Under the pieces are notes generated by a model. That model searched no databases. It saw only the letters and a list, made by a program, of their open reading frames with translations, and was not told the DNA's origin. Below are positions 34,701 through 44,233 of a stretch of DNA of 50,266 nucleotides, piece by piece (position 1 is the stretch's first letter; the number at the start of each line of letters is the position of its first letter). The position numbers were made by a program, and so were the translations under genes. Source of the stretch: a bacterium (GTDB lineage: Bacteria > Krumholzibacteriota > Krumholzibacteriia > Krumholzibacteriales > Krumholzibacteriaceae); assembly GCA_020350885.1 (NCBI GenBank), contig CP070727.1, positions 1,921,580 through 1,971,845 on the forward strand, written 5' to 3'.

Positions 34701-34729
34701 ATGATAGTAGTCTGGAACCGCAAGGTCAA
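34701..34729 (-). promoter_or_regulatory. Promoter of the secreted protein gene at 33132-34619
   Basis: On the minus strand TTGACC (34724-34729) and TATCAT (34701-34706) are 17 bp apart, about 80 bp ahead of the start codon. Confidence 0.55.
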
Positions 34730-35151
34730 TAGAAATTAACACGTTATACAATTTGCAAGGCATGCTGTTATTTCATCTTGAGTGACCCGGCGATTTTTTC
34801 CCACCGTCGCATGTCATCACGAACGTCCCCCGTTCCCTGCAAGGCCGTCAAAGTATAAAAATCTGATCGTGAAGCGGCTATACATACACAAACGATTCAG
34901 GGAAACAGCAGGTTATTATCTCCACCATTCAATAGGGGACCGGTTTGTTGCCGGTCCCCTTTGAACATACCGCGTAGTTTTATATAGATTCCAATATTCA
35001 TTACCGAGCATGACAATTGTTAGCCGGCACTGCCGGCCAGTCATTCCCGGGCCGGCTGAGTAGGTGACATAATTGAATTCAAGTACTACAATAAGGCATA
35101 CTGATCGAGGTAGTGCAGGGACGCGATATAGGGCATCTGAGAAGTAGGCCT
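34730..35151. other. Intergenic region between divergent genes, with two GC-rich inverted repeats
   Basis: No convincing gene. AGGGGACCGG (34934-34943) and CCGGTCCCCT (34951-34960) form a perfect 10-bp stem with a 7-nt loop, followed by only three T. Further on, GCCGGCC (35032-35038) pairs with GGCCGGC (35050-35056). The first could be a terminator of a short unseen transcript or part of an RNA leader. A GTG at 35113 would lengthen the SGNH protein by 13 residues. Confidence 0.5.
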
Positions 35152-36414
35152 ATGAAGAGCACAACACCGCGCAACGTTATCTTTTCTTGTACAGCTCTCG
35201 TGCTCTTTCTATTGCTTCTCGAATTCATCCTGAGAATCCTTACGGCTTTCGGCATCACCGAGCTTGCCCGTAAGCCTGGCGTCAGAGAGCTCTGGGCCCG
35301 TGAGGGTTGGATCGTGGACAAGGATCTCAACTGGGCTCTCATCCCGAACCATTCCTCGATGCGCGGGGGTGTCCCGTGCAGGACAAACTCCTACGGGCTC
35401 AGGGACCAGGAGATACCACTGGAAAAACCGCCCCGCACCTTCAGAATCCTTGTTATCGGGGATTCGACGGTCCTGGGTTTCGCCGTCCCGTTCGAGAAGA
35501 CCTTTACGGAACGGCTCGAGACGATGCTGAACAGGAGCACTGATTCAGTCCATTTCGATGTCATAAACGCCGGCATACCGGGCTATTCGATCTACAACTC
35601 CTTCACCTACCTGAAGCGGGACGGCATACGATTCGAGCCGGATCTGATCGTACTGGAAACGAACTTCAACGATAGGCGGTATATTCTCTCCAGGGAATTC
35701 GAAGACGGCGGGGAGTATTATCGCAAGTTCTATAACAGCTTAAGAACAAGGGAGATATTGAGCAGAAGTTACCTATATCGGGGTCTGAGACGTATCCTTA
35801 TCGATAACTTCAACCTCGCCCGGAAGGAGCTCATCGATAGCGGGGAGTTCGATTATAAACATATACGGATGGATGGCCTGCACTGCCGTGTCGAACCCGA
35901 GCGGTACCGCACGATCCTTCTGGAGCTCATTGAATTCTCAGGCGGGCGGTCGATACCGGTCATTCTGATTCCGCTCAGGGATTCTCCGGCACACGTTGCC
36001 GATCTCTACCGGGCAAGCACACTTGCCGATGCGGGGAAGGTCAAGGAATCATATAATCTATTCAAGAACATGGAGTCACTACCCCTATACAGAATAATCG
36101 TTGCACGGAAGGCAAACGAGATACTCAAAGCCCACGGCAGAGATGAAAGAATGATAGAGACAGTTCCGGTGCAGATCGAATGGATGGGCACCGATGGAAA
36201 CATACCGGTGTATCTCAGCGATCCCTATGTCGAGATCATGTATGAGATGGCCGGAAAGAGAAATGTATTCATCGTAGAAATTGATACTTTGACCTTGCAA
36301 AAAAAGCAACTCTACGTAGATTACATACATCTGAACGAAGAGGGGCACAGGATTCTTGCCGAGGAGCTGTATAAGGAGCTTTTGGAGAACCAAAACTTAA
36401 GGGTCGCCCTGTAA
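35152..36414 (+). CDS. Membrane-anchored SGNH/GDSL-family hydrolase or acyltransferase
   Basis: 420 residues from the ATG at 35152, where MKSTTPRN leads straight into a membrane segment (VIFSCTALVLFLLLLEFILRI). The SGNH blocks are RILVIGDSTVLGF (Ser nucleophile), INAGIPGYS (Gly), ETNFNDRR (Asn) and DYIHLNEEGH (Asp and His). Such proteins deacylate or acetylate surface glycans. The active part should face the periplasm. The alkaline-phosphatase-superfamily gene follows after 43 bp, so the pair probably acts on one envelope substrate; this is inferred from linkage. Confidence 0.87.
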   Translation: MKSTTPRNVIFSCTALVLFLLLLEFILRILTAFGITELARKPGVRELWAREGWIVDKDLNWALIPNHSSMRGGVPCRTNSYGLRDQEIPLEKPPRTFRILVIGDSTVLGFAVPFEKTFTERLETMLNRSTDSVHFDVINAGIPGYSIYNSFTYLKRDGIRFEPDLIVLETNFNDRRYILSREFEDGGEYYRKFYNSLRTREILSRSYLYRGLRRILIDNFNLARKELIDSGEFDYKHIRMDGLHCRVEPERYRTILLELIEFSGGRSIPVILIPLRDSPAHVADLYRASTLADAGKVKESYNLFKNMESLPLYRIIVARKANEILKAHGRDERMIETVPVQIEWMGTDGNIPVYLSDPYVEIMYEMAGKRNVFIVEIDTLTLQKKQLYVDYIHLNEEGHRILAEELYKELLENQNLRVAL

Positions 36415-36457
36415 GACCGGATCGTACAACACTTCATGACAAAGGAGTGTTCCAGTA

Positions 36458-37864
36458 ATGAATCACTCGTCCTCCAGTAGTAGATCTACGACACTTCCAA
36501 ATATCATTCTCATCGTCTTGGACGCCACCCGGGCCAAGAACCTTTCCTGCTACGGCTATTCCCGTCCCACGACCCCCAACCTCGAGCGGTTCGCCGAGCA
36601 CAGCGTTCTCTATGAAACGGCCATCTCACCTGCGGGCTGGACCCTTCCATCCCATGCCTCCATGTTCACGGGCCTGTATCCATCCAGGCACGGTGCCCAC
36701 GACCAGCACCAGTACCTGCTCCCCGAATATCCCACCCTAGCGGAGCACCTGCGTAGTCTCGGCTACAACACGTATGCCTACTGCTACAATCCGTATGTAA
36801 GCTCATCCACGGGCACCGATCGCGGTTTCGAATGGTTCAATGTTGATTTCAACAGGATCCGCTCCTCCCTGAACCGGATATTTACCAAGATAGACAATGG
36901 CCTTGCTCGACTAACGGGCCGGCGTGACTCCGGCGCCCGATTCATCAACAGGCTGGTACGTACGGCACTGCACCAGCTGAAGTCAGAGGATCGTCCATTC
37001 TTCATGTTCATCCATTACGACGAGCCTCACGCACCATATCGCCCACCCGCAAAATACAACCGCTACCTTCCCACCGGCGTCTCACCCGGAAAAGCGAGGA
37101 ACGTCAAACAGGATCAATGGGAATACCTCATCGATTCATCGATACTGAACGAAAGGGATTTCGAGATCCTGACGGCCCTCTATGACGGGGAAATCACCTA
37201 TCTGGACAACCGCCTCGGTACGTTGTTCGGCTGGCTCGAGGAGCTTGGCATGCTCGACCGGACGATGATTGCATTAACGGCTGATCACGGCGATAATATA
37301 GGAGACCATCAATTGTTATCGCATAAATACTGCCTATACGATACCTTGCTCCACGTGCCGCTTATCGTACGGTATCCGGCAGGTACTGCACAGCCGGGGC
37401 GGATCGAACATCAGGTACAGACGCTGGATCTATTTCCCACCATACTGGCCCTGCTGGGAGACAATTCGTCCGAGATATATCAATCGTTACAGGGAATCGA
37501 CATGCTCTCTTCGAGCAAACGAGAGTTTACCTTTGCGGAACAGGCCCGCCCCAATTTCACAACGATGTTTAATAAGTTCCCGGAAGCAGACGTGTCCAGA
37601 TACGATTCAGCCCTGAAGATGATCCGATCCGAACGCTATAAGTACATTTGGAATTCAAAGGGTGATTGCGAGCTCTTAGATATTCGAACGGATCCAGGTG
37701 AGGAGCACAATATTATAACCGACCAGCCGGATATAGCCACAGATCTCGACAAACGCTTGAAGGACTGGCTGAATAGCTTTGAGCATGCCCGCCCGTCGGA
37801 CCGCCGGCCGGAGTTCGACGATGAAGCTGTAGAGCGGTTGAGAGGCCTCGGCTACCTTGACTGA
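36458..37864 (+). CDS. Sulfatase-like protein of the alkaline phosphatase superfamily, Thr at the nucleophile position
   Basis: 468 residues. The fold is sulfatase-like: NIILIVLDATRAKNLSCYGY (metal D22), WTLPSHASMFTGLYPSRHG (61-79), ADHGDN with DQHQ/H residues, and a C-terminal RYKYIWN segment. In true sulfatases the position of T62 is Cys or Ser in C/S-x-P-x-R, converted to formylglycine. Here it is TLPSH, so formylglycine cannot form. Threonine is the nucleophile of phosphoethanolamine and glycerol-phosphate transferases of the same superfamily, so a phospho-transferase or phosphodiesterase is at least as likely as a sulfatase. No signal peptide or membrane segment is seen, unlike those transferases. 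AAAGGAG precedes the ATG. Confidence 0.85.
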   Translation: MNHSSSSSRSTTLPNIILIVLDATRAKNLSCYGYSRPTTPNLERFAEHSVLYETAISPAGWTLPSHASMFTGLYPSRHGAHDQHQYLLPEYPTLAEHLRSLGYNTYAYCYNPYVSSSTGTDRGFEWFNVDFNRIRSSLNRIFTKIDNGLARLTGRRDSGARFINRLVRTALHQLKSEDRPFFMFIHYDEPHAPYRPPAKYNRYLPTGVSPGKARNVKQDQWEYLIDSSILNERDFEILTALYDGEITYLDNRLGTLFGWLEELGMLDRTMIALTADHGDNIGDHQLLSHKYCLYDTLLHVPLIVRYPAGTAQPGRIEHQVQTLDLFPTILALLGDNSSEIYQSLQGIDMLSSSKREFTFAEQARPNFTTMFNKFPEADVSRYDSALKMIRSERYKYIWNSKGDCELLDIRTDPGEEHNIITDQPDIATDLDKRLKDWLNSFEHARPSDRRPEFDDEAVERLRGLGYLD

Positions 37865-37907
37865 AAGTTGATCCGGTTTCGGAGCCACGGATACGATAGA
37901 TCATCCC

Positions 37908-38693
37908 CTATGCCATTAGAAATTCTGCAAGCTTCGAGTAGAACTCTCGAGGATTCTCAACCATCATACCGTGTCCGCTGTCGTGAATCATGCATTTCTC
38001 TATCCCCTCCAGTCTCTGTAGTATCGGCATGTCATGGTTTTTTTCGCCCCAGAAGTAGCTCGTCCTGCACGGTAACTGCTTGAATCTCCTTAATAGCTCG
38101 CCGTTATCCGACCATTCGACCATCGATCGTGCGCTCCTGTGCACGGCCACCGGTGTCGTCTGATCGAACTGCAGAACGGTATCGTTCGAGAATCGCTCCC
38201 TGTGCTCCTCGAAGATTCGTTCACGATAATCCCGAAGGGAAACATCGGCGATGCCCCGGCTGAGCATTCCGCAATCCTCGCTTATCAGGTTCCCTTCGAT
38301 ATTGACAAATGCATCCATCCGTTCGACCTGTTCTGCCGAGAATAACAATCCTATCGCCCCGCCCATACTATGGGCAACAACCTGTATCGTAACGTCGGGG
38401 AACTGATTCATCACACGTTCGCAAAGATCCGCCTGGGCCTCCATGGTATAGGAAAAGCTATCGGGCTTGTCGGAACGTCCAAAACCGACCAGGTCCGGCA
38501 GAAGCATCGAATAACCTTGAAAATAGTCGTGCGCAAAGAGATCTCGAAACGTATCACGTGAACATGCAAGCCCGTGGAGGAATATCATCAGATTCTTTGC
38601 ATCCGGTTTAAAATCGCATAGAACGTTGAGCCGGATGTTCTCGACTACGATGTCGTACTCGTTACGACCGTCTTTGAACTGTATATTCTTCAT
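37908..38693 (-). CDS. Alpha/beta hydrolase
   Basis: 261 residues. LMIFLHGLACSRDTF gives the oxyanion region, VVAHSMGGAIGL the nucleophile elbow (Ser in AHSMGG), and DSGHGMMVENP the catalytic histidine near the end. Cytosolic, no signal. Its ATG overlaps the stop of the upstream thioesterase gene by 4 bp (ATGA), so the two are translated together and probably share acyl or ester substrates. The substrate is not readable. Confidence 0.9.
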   Translation of the reverse strand: MKNIQFKDGRNEYDIVVENIRLNVLCDFKPDAKNLMIFLHGLACSRDTFRDLFAHDYFQGYSMLLPDLVGFGRSDKPDSFSYTMEAQADLCERVMNQFPDVTIQVVAHSMGGAIGLLFSAEQVERMDAFVNIEGNLISEDCGMLSRGIADVSLRDYRERIFEEHRERFSNDTVLQFDQTTPVAVHRSARSMVEWSDNGELLRRFKQLPCRTSYFWGEKNHDMPILQRLEGIEKCMIHDSGHGMMVENPREFYSKLAEFLMA

Positions 38694-39169
38694 TTCTCAT
38701 CCAACCGAGGTACCCAATCCTCCGGCATCTGCACCGCCACAACCTCTCCCTGTGCGCACACCTCCCCTCCGGCTCTCAATTCCATTGCCACAATCACCTT
38801 GCGATCCTTGATCTCCGTCACCCATCCCCGCACTTCCAACGCCACCAGCGGGGTCGGCTTCAGGTAGTCCACCCGCAACCCGGCCGTGACATAGCGATAT
38901 TCGAGCTTCGTGCCCATCTCCCGTCCATCGGCCCGGTAGTCTGCCGCCGCGGCGGTGCCCGTACCATGGCAGTCCAACAGTGAGGCAATCAAACCACCGT
39001 ACACATAACCGGGAACTGCTGTATGATAGGGTTTCGGCTGGAATATGGCGACACTCTCCTCCCCATCCCAATAGCTCCTTATATGCAATCCATGCTCGTT
39101 CAAGCGGCCGCAGCCGTAGCAGTGACTGAGCTCATCGGGGTAATAGTCCTGAAATGCCTTCCTATCCAT
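38690..39169 (-). CDS. PaaI-type hotdog thioesterase
   Basis: 159 residues. The hotdog pattern is AVPGYVYGGLIASLLDCHGT (helix after the first strands) with later VDYLKPTPL and VVAVQMPEDW; the N-terminus has CYGCG, common in this group. Such enzymes hydrolyse acyl-CoA thioesters. GGAG lies ahead of the ATG. It is coupled to the alpha/beta hydrolase gene by a 4-bp overlap. Confidence 0.87.
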   Translation of the reverse strand: MDRKAFQDYYPDELSHCYGCGRLNEHGLHIRSYWDGEESVAIFQPKPYHTAVPGYVYGGLIASLLDCHGTGTAAAADYRADGREMGTKLEYRYVTAGLRVDYLKPTPLVALEVRGWVTEIKDRKVIVAMELRAGGEVCAQGEVVAVQMPEDWVPRLDEK

Positions 39170-39226
39170 GCAGTTGCTCCTTTGTTTCAGCGTGCTATAA
39201 CACCGGTGTTCCTGCCTCGATGTCGG

Positions 39227-39604
39227 TCAGGGCGCCATTCCATGAGATAACCAAAGGGATGCGAGGCCAATCAGGATTATATGAATCGATTGATCTATAA
39301 CGATCACGAGCCATTGCGACGGGTGCCGGTTTATGCTCAGCCTGAATGTTCGTATGAACCATTCCACCGGACGGCGCAGATCCAGTATGGCGTGTGTGAC
39401 GGCGAGCAGGGCCACCACGATAAACACAAGGGAATTCCAAAAACCGTACCGTGCGGCGAGCACGGCATAGAGGACAACGTGATAGATCAAAACATGCGTT
39501 ACGAGAGCATGCCAATTGTCCTTTTTATTGACCGCCTGCCACTCTGTCTGCAAGAGCCAATCTCCCAGCAAATGCGCCACCAGCATACTTTCAAAAACTG
39601 TCAT
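39227..39604 (-). CDS. DUF3307-like small membrane protein
   Basis: 125 residues. The start MLVAHLLGDWLLQTEWQAVNK fits the DUF3307 pattern (AHLLGDFLLQTDW). Four hydrophobic segments are seen, at about 5-18, 35-50, 57-72 and 100-118. The histidines in the first and third segments and HAILDL are typical. Function unknown. It sits 57 bp upstream of the thioesterase gene on the same strand. Confidence 0.75.
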   Translation of the reverse strand: MTVFESMLVAHLLGDWLLQTEWQAVNKKDNWHALVTHVLIYHVVLYAVLAARYGFWNSLVFIVVALLAVTHAILDLRRPVEWFIRTFRLSINRHPSQWLVIVIDQSIHIILIGLASLWLSHGMAP

Positions 39605-39703
39605 CGCCTGATCCGATCTCCTTCCAGTCTAATCAGCCATCGTTGCATCTTTCGCTGTTTCACGTTCTCTCAGAACCGTTTCCAGGTGCTATCATACCAA
39701 CGG

Positions 39704-42214
39704 CTATTTCCCACGGTTCTCGCGGGACCGTTCAATCTTACCGTCCAACCTTTCTCGGATCACGGAATCGGCGGCAAGCTCACAGGCCTGCTCATACTGC
39801 TCCACGGCATCCTGGCTTTCCCCTGCCACGTGAAGAAGATCACCAAACTCCTCGTGAATGGTACCCATGTCGATTGCTAACTCCTTGTCCTCAGCAGTAC
39901 CATCAAGGTTCTCCCGGGCGATCGTGATCGCCTTTCCAAATCCTGTAATGGCCTCGGGGATCGCGTTGAGAGATGCGGCCATCCGGGCGACCCGGACGAG
40001 GAACGTGAAGGCCTTATCGTACACCTTTCCCTTTTCGTAATGGTACGCGAGGACGGGAGCCAGCTCATCCCCGCACCCAGGATGTAATGCCTCTATGGCT
40101 TCACCGGCCCTTCTGTGAAGATCGACACGTTGCGATTTGAGCAGGCTGCTGTAGTTGACTTCGGCCATCACGGGATTCTTGAAGTAGTACCTGGCACCGG
40201 CGGGACCGATCTGCGGCCTCGCCTTGCCGTCGGGTATATTGACCGGCAGGGTTCTCCAGAGTGCGATGTTCTGCGGCAGGATCGACTCGTGCTCGGATTC
40301 ACCGTTGGTGTTATCACCGCTTCGCAGCTCGAGAAAGCCGCGCCTGCACAGGTTGAACAGGAATATTTCGAGCCGCATATCTAGGATGGGAGGATCGAGT
40401 GTCCGTGCAAGAACACCGCGTTCGAATACGCGACCGAGGACGGATGCCGTCTGGAGTATCTGCTTATCCTGCGGGGGGAGCAGGTCGATATGCGACATGA
40501 TGGCGCCCTGAAGCGTTGTCGGTATGCCGAGCCCCTTGATCTTGCCGGCGGTCACATCCCCGTCCCGTTTCGGATCAAACAGGCCGGAATCCTGTAAGGA
40601 ACGGACGACCTCCTCCATGAAGAAAGCATTTCCCCCGGAATGATCCAGGATCAAATTGAATGTCTGCTCGGGTATCATTCTCCCGTCGAGGAAGCGTTCG
40701 AGTAGACGAGCACCATCCTCTCTGGCGAGCGGTTTCATCTCGATTACCTCGTAACATTCCCCTTTTGCCTCCCTGAGGCGTTCGTGGAGATTCCTTATCC
40801 TTCCTTCACCCGGCCGGAATACCAGGATGAGAGCAAGCGGCACCTCGTCGGTGAGCGGAACGAGCATCTCGAGGAATTCCAGCGAGGATGGATCGATCCA
40901 TTGCAGATCGCGCCAGACCAGTACATACGGTTGTGATCGTGATCTGGCCTTGATGTGATCACAAAAGGACGACAGGATACCCTTTCGGATCTGCTCATGG
41001 TCTTGGATCGTCTGACCATCGTTCGGCTGAATGTCAAAGAGAGGGGGTGGAATGGTATCTGACGTTTCTCGACAGGAAGTGTCCTCCGTATCTAGAAGCT
41101 GTTGAAGCAGCTCTCGCTCAATCCAGCATCCGACATCCCGTGCATACGACATGCAGCGCCCTTCGATCCAGACCACCTCATCAGAAACGGTCTTTCGAGC
41201 CTCCCTGATAAGTCGTGACTTACCGAGTCCCGCCTCCCCGACGATCGCACAGGTGCACCCCTGCCCTTCCCGCAGCATATCGAGACCGGATCGCAGCCGG
41301 CTCAGCTCATCCCCCCTGCCGATCATGTGCGGTTCGGCCACCTCAGTGTCCTTTGTATGCTCCTGCCCGGTCCGTACATGAACCAGGCGATACACGGTAA
41401 CGGGCTCCTTCTTGCCCTTGACAATGATCCGGCCGAGGTTTTTGGTATCAAACAGATCCGAAACAAGCTTTTTCGTACTCTGGGTGATAAGGATGGTGCC
41501 CGGCTCGGCCGCGCTCTCCATGCGTTTCGCAAGATTGACTGCATCTCCCATAGCCGTATATTCGACCCGAAGATCGGAACCGACCTCCCCGACAACGACG
41601 AGACCGGTGTTGATACCGACACGTACATCGAAACCCGGAATGCCACGTTCCGCATCGAGCCTTTCGGCATACTCCCGGCTTCGATCGATGATCTCCAGCG
41701 CGGCGTGGCAGGCACGGGCTGCATCGTCCTCGTGGGAGATCGGCGCCCCGAAGAACGCCAGGACGGCATCACCCATGATCCGTGCTTCGGTGCCCTCGTA
41801 CCGATAGATAGGCTCTATGAGGGTTTCGAAGGCATCGTTCATGATCTCCATGACATCTTCGGGATCGAGCTTCTCCGCCATCGCCGTGGATCCCTTTATA
41901 TCGAAAAATAGAATGGATACGACACGTCGATCACCGGCCATGCGGCCGCTGGAGGCGATGAGCTGCTCGATATATTTCCTCGGAGCGAGACGGTGGAGTA
42001 TATTCTCCCGTGTGGGTTCGCGGCCGGATACACGCTCCCCCTGCGGATCTCCGCCGATCTGAGAGCCGCACGAAGGGCAAAACCGTGCATTCACGGGTAT
42101 CCCTTCACCGCATTGCGGGCACGTCGTTACGGTCTCGCTTCTCAGGTCCGCCCCACAGTTCATGCAAAACAACGCACCATCGGGATTTTCGCCGTTACAT
42201 TTCCGACATTTCAT
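39704..42214 (-). CDS. Zinc-ribbon adenylate/guanylate cyclase with AAA-type ATPase and TPR-like region
   Basis: 836 residues from the ATG at 42214. Two zinc ribbons (C3, C6, C17, C20; C32, C35, C46, C49) precede a class III cyclase domain (about 97-280) with metal aspartates D105 in FFDIKGST and D149 in IMGDAVLAFFG, and DAVNLAKRME for the active-site helix. A P-loop ATPase of the LuxR/MalT type follows (GEAGLGKS, 326-333), then a helical region with TPR character to the end. It is soluble. Such cyclase-ATPase proteins are frequent in deep-branching bacteria but their stimulus is unknown. The cNMP-binding gene 47 bp upstream fits as a cAMP receptor. Starts upstream in frame exist (42271) but add no domain. 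Confidence 0.9.
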   Translation of the reverse strand: MKCRKCNGENPDGALFCMNCGADLRSETVTTCPQCGEGIPVNARFCPSCGSQIGGDPQGERVSGREPTRENILHRLAPRKYIEQLIASSGRMAGDRRVVSILFFDIKGSTAMAEKLDPEDVMEIMNDAFETLIEPIYRYEGTEARIMGDAVLAFFGAPISHEDDAARACHAALEIIDRSREYAERLDAERGIPGFDVRVGINTGLVVVGEVGSDLRVEYTAMGDAVNLAKRMESAAEPGTILITQSTKKLVSDLFDTKNLGRIIVKGKKEPVTVYRLVHVRTGQEHTKDTEVAEPHMIGRGDELSRLRSGLDMLREGQGCTCAIVGEAGLGKSRLIREARKTVSDEVVWIEGRCMSYARDVGCWIERELLQQLLDTEDTSCRETSDTIPPPLFDIQPNDGQTIQDHEQIRKGILSSFCDHIKARSRSQPYVLVWRDLQWIDPSSLEFLEMLVPLTDEVPLALILVFRPGEGRIRNLHERLREAKGECYEVIEMKPLAREDGARLLERFLDGRMIPEQTFNLILDHSGGNAFFMEEVVRSLQDSGLFDPKRDGDVTAGKIKGLGIPTTLQGAIMSHIDLLPPQDKQILQTASVLGRVFERGVLARTLDPPILDMRLEIFLFNLCRRGFLELRSGDNTNGESEHESILPQNIALWRTLPVNIPDGKARPQIGPAGARYYFKNPVMAEVNYSSLLKSQRVDLHRRAGEAIEALHPGCGDELAPVLAYHYEKGKVYDKAFTFLVRVARMAASLNAIPEAITGFGKAITIARENLDGTAEDKELAIDMGTIHEEFGDLLHVAGESQDAVEQYEQACELAADSVIRERLDGKIERSRENRGK

Positions 42215-42260
42215 CGTTTCAGCTCTCTCGTACTCAACAGAGCAGCCACTCCATCGAGAT

Positions 42261-42632
42261 TCAAGATCCACATTTTAACCGTGTGACTTCCTCGCTCAAT
42301 TCACGGATCCGGCCGGACATCGTCTGTACGATGCGAAATGCCAGGGAGGGATCTTCCTGTATCCTCCGGAGAAAATTCCTCTTGTCGATAGTGAGAATCC
42401 GTGCGGAGCCCAGGGCTCGGACGCTTGCCGAACGTACCTCACGCTCGAAGATCGCCATCTCTCCTATGAAATCCCCTTCTCGCCGTACCGCCAAACGCAC
42501 CTCACTCCCCCCCTTCTCCACGTAGACCTCCACCTCTCCTTCCTGGACAACATACATGCAGTCCCCCTGCTCACCCTGTGCTATGATCTTCTCGCCGTCC
42601 CGGTACACCTTTCCCAGACTTGCAGATTTCAT
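42261..42632 (-). CDS. Cyclic nucleotide-binding domain protein without DNA-binding domain
   Basis: 123 residues from the ATG at 42632, with AAGGAG 6 nt upstream. It is one cNMP-binding barrel: GEQGDCMYVVQEGEVEVYV, then the phosphate-binding segment GDFIGEMAIFEREVRSASV with the Glu and Arg that hold the ribose and phosphate. No helix-turn-helix follows, so it is not a CRP-type activator. It could act as a cAMP-sensing partner of the cyclase-ATPase whose gene follows. Target unknown. Confidence 0.88.
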   Translation of the reverse strand: MKSASLGKVYRDGEKIIAQGEQGDCMYVVQEGEVEVYVEKGGSEVRLAVRREGDFIGEMAIFEREVRSASVRALGSARILTIDKRNFLRRIQEDPSLAFRIVQTMSGRIRELSEEVTRLKCGS

Positions 42633-42747
42633 GTCGAGCTCCTTGTTCGAAAACACGATCACGGTACATCAAATCGGCTGCCCCGTAAAGATCGGTGTTC
42701 GGTAAGACAATGTGCGCCCATGACATGTCGATCCGGAGGAACAGCCG

Positions 42748-44130
42748 TCACCCGTGCTTCGAAGTATACATGATCGAATGTATGGTATGCCAGAAAAGCC
42801 GTACGAGGAATGCAGGATGGAAGGTACGCAGCAAGATTTCCCTGTATGGTGCGCTACCCGAGAATAAATCCCACATGACCATGCTCATCCGCCGGCTCTT
42901 CCCCGCCATGCCCTGCTCTCCCTCTATCATGTGATAGATGGCCCGCCTGAAGATCCCGATCCCCTTTATCCGTTTGGTGAAGGTAAAGACGAGTTTCCCG
43001 ATGCCGTTGTCTTTCTTCAGCTCCCTGCAAAGAGGCAGGTAATGCCTCTCGAAATCCCGTGCTGAGACACCCTGGAATACCGCGGTCGAGGCCGCCGCCT
43101 TTGCCGTGCGGTATGCGGCACCGATTCCATCCTTGTATAGCCTTGATACACCGGCATCTCCGATAAAGACGATCCTGTCGCCGAACGGCCTGGGCGAACC
43201 GCCGATATTGATGAGCGGTGAGCAACGGCAGCTCCTATCGTCCGGTCGCCAATCGTTCGGCATACATCCCCGTACCTCGGGGGAATTGAGAAATGACTGC
43301 ACCATGTCGGCATCGATTCGATCGCCGAGTAGACACACAGAGGCGTAATCCCCCTTGGGTATGATTGCGGCGAACTCCAAACCAGGTATTTTCTGGAGAA
43401 AGACGTGCATCGAGTTACCCAGCGATTCGGTAATCACTCCGGCCCCAAGACGGTACTCGCAGATATATGTACCAGTGGTCCGGGGGGGATTGTAATCCGA
43501 CAGCAACTCCCGGCAGCGCTCCAGAATCCGAGAATTGACTCCCGTGGCGATAACGATCAGGTTGTACTCTTTGTATTCCGAGCTCTTCGTCTGAATCCCC
43601 GGTACACCGTCTCTGATATCAAAACCGGTCACTCGTTCCCGTACGAGACGGGCCCCCCTCTTACAGGCGAGTGACAGGAGAAAACCATCGAAACTCTCCC
43701 ATGTCGGTTTCTCGAGATCCCGTGGCCCGCTCGCCCTGTGTACCGCCCCGATCCGCATCTCATGCAGGGGGGTCTCGAGCCGTACGCTCCCCACATCCAT
43801 GTGCAGTACATAGGAATCGATGCCCCTCTGTACCACTGTCGATGGCAGAATGATTCCTTCGGTGGCAAGATGCTGCACGAGTGACTCGGAAATGATCCCA
43901 CCGCACATGTTGCATGCCGCCGGGCCTACCCCGGAGAAATCACGCGACTCGTAGATATCGACCGACACCTCCAGGCCTGCCCGTTCGGCCATATCGAGGA
44001 AGAAGTAGCTGAAAAAGGTGCCTGCAGGCCCTCCCCCGATCACCGCCACATGGTCGCCATCCCTGAGCTCGACTCCCGTCGAAGCCTCTTCAGTATGCAC
44101 CCAATCGTGTCCGGTAGAGCTCTTTCTCAT
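42748..44130 (-). CDS. Geranylgeranyl reductase-like flavoprotein
   Basis: 460 residues from the ATG at 44130; an ATG six bases further upstream is also open. The FAD-binding start is HVAVIGGGPAGTFFSYFF, followed by a CNMCGG motif and, later, VFIGDAGVSRLYKDGIGAAY, typical of the geranylgeranyl reductase/GGR family. These reduce isoprenoid double bonds or hydroxylate aromatic rings. No quinone or isoprenoid gene is next to it, so the substrate stays open. Confidence 0.87.
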   Translation of the reverse strand: MRKSSTGHDWVHTEEASTGVELRDGDHVAVIGGGPAGTFFSYFFLDMAERAGLEVSVDIYESRDFSGVGPAACNMCGGIISESLVQHLATEGIILPSTVVQRGIDSYVLHMDVGSVRLETPLHEMRIGAVHRASGPRDLEKPTWESFDGFLLSLACKRGARLVRERVTGFDIRDGVPGIQTKSSEYKEYNLIVIATGVNSRILERCRELLSDYNPPRTTGTYICEYRLGAGVITESLGNSMHVFLQKIPGLEFAAIIPKGDYASVCLLGDRIDADMVQSFLNSPEVRGCMPNDWRPDDRSCRCSPLINIGGSPRPFGDRIVFIGDAGVSRLYKDGIGAAYRTAKAAASTAVFQGVSARDFERHYLPLCRELKKDNGIGKLVFTFTKRIKGIGIFRRAIYHMIEGEQGMAGKSRRMSMVMWDLFSGSAPYREILLRTFHPAFLVRLFWHTIHSIMYTSKHG

Positions 44131-44233
44131 AGGCATACCCTGTCATTACAGAGTCAGTTGTACGATAGTATCACAGGTGAGGAGAGTATACACAAGTGGA
44201 GAATAGATGCTTCAACCAGAGGGTCTTACTTGC

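Noticed and set aside
34782..34964. 60-codon frame in the divergent gap
   Set aside because: No ribosome site; its end lies in the GC-rich hairpin.
36458..37864. True arylsulfatase
   Set aside because: The C/S-x-P-x-R activation motif is TLPSH, so the formylglycine residue cannot be made.
39281..39880. 199-codon + strand frame across the DUF3307 gene and the end of the cyclase gene
   Set aside because: It runs antisense across two recognisable genes and has no family motif.
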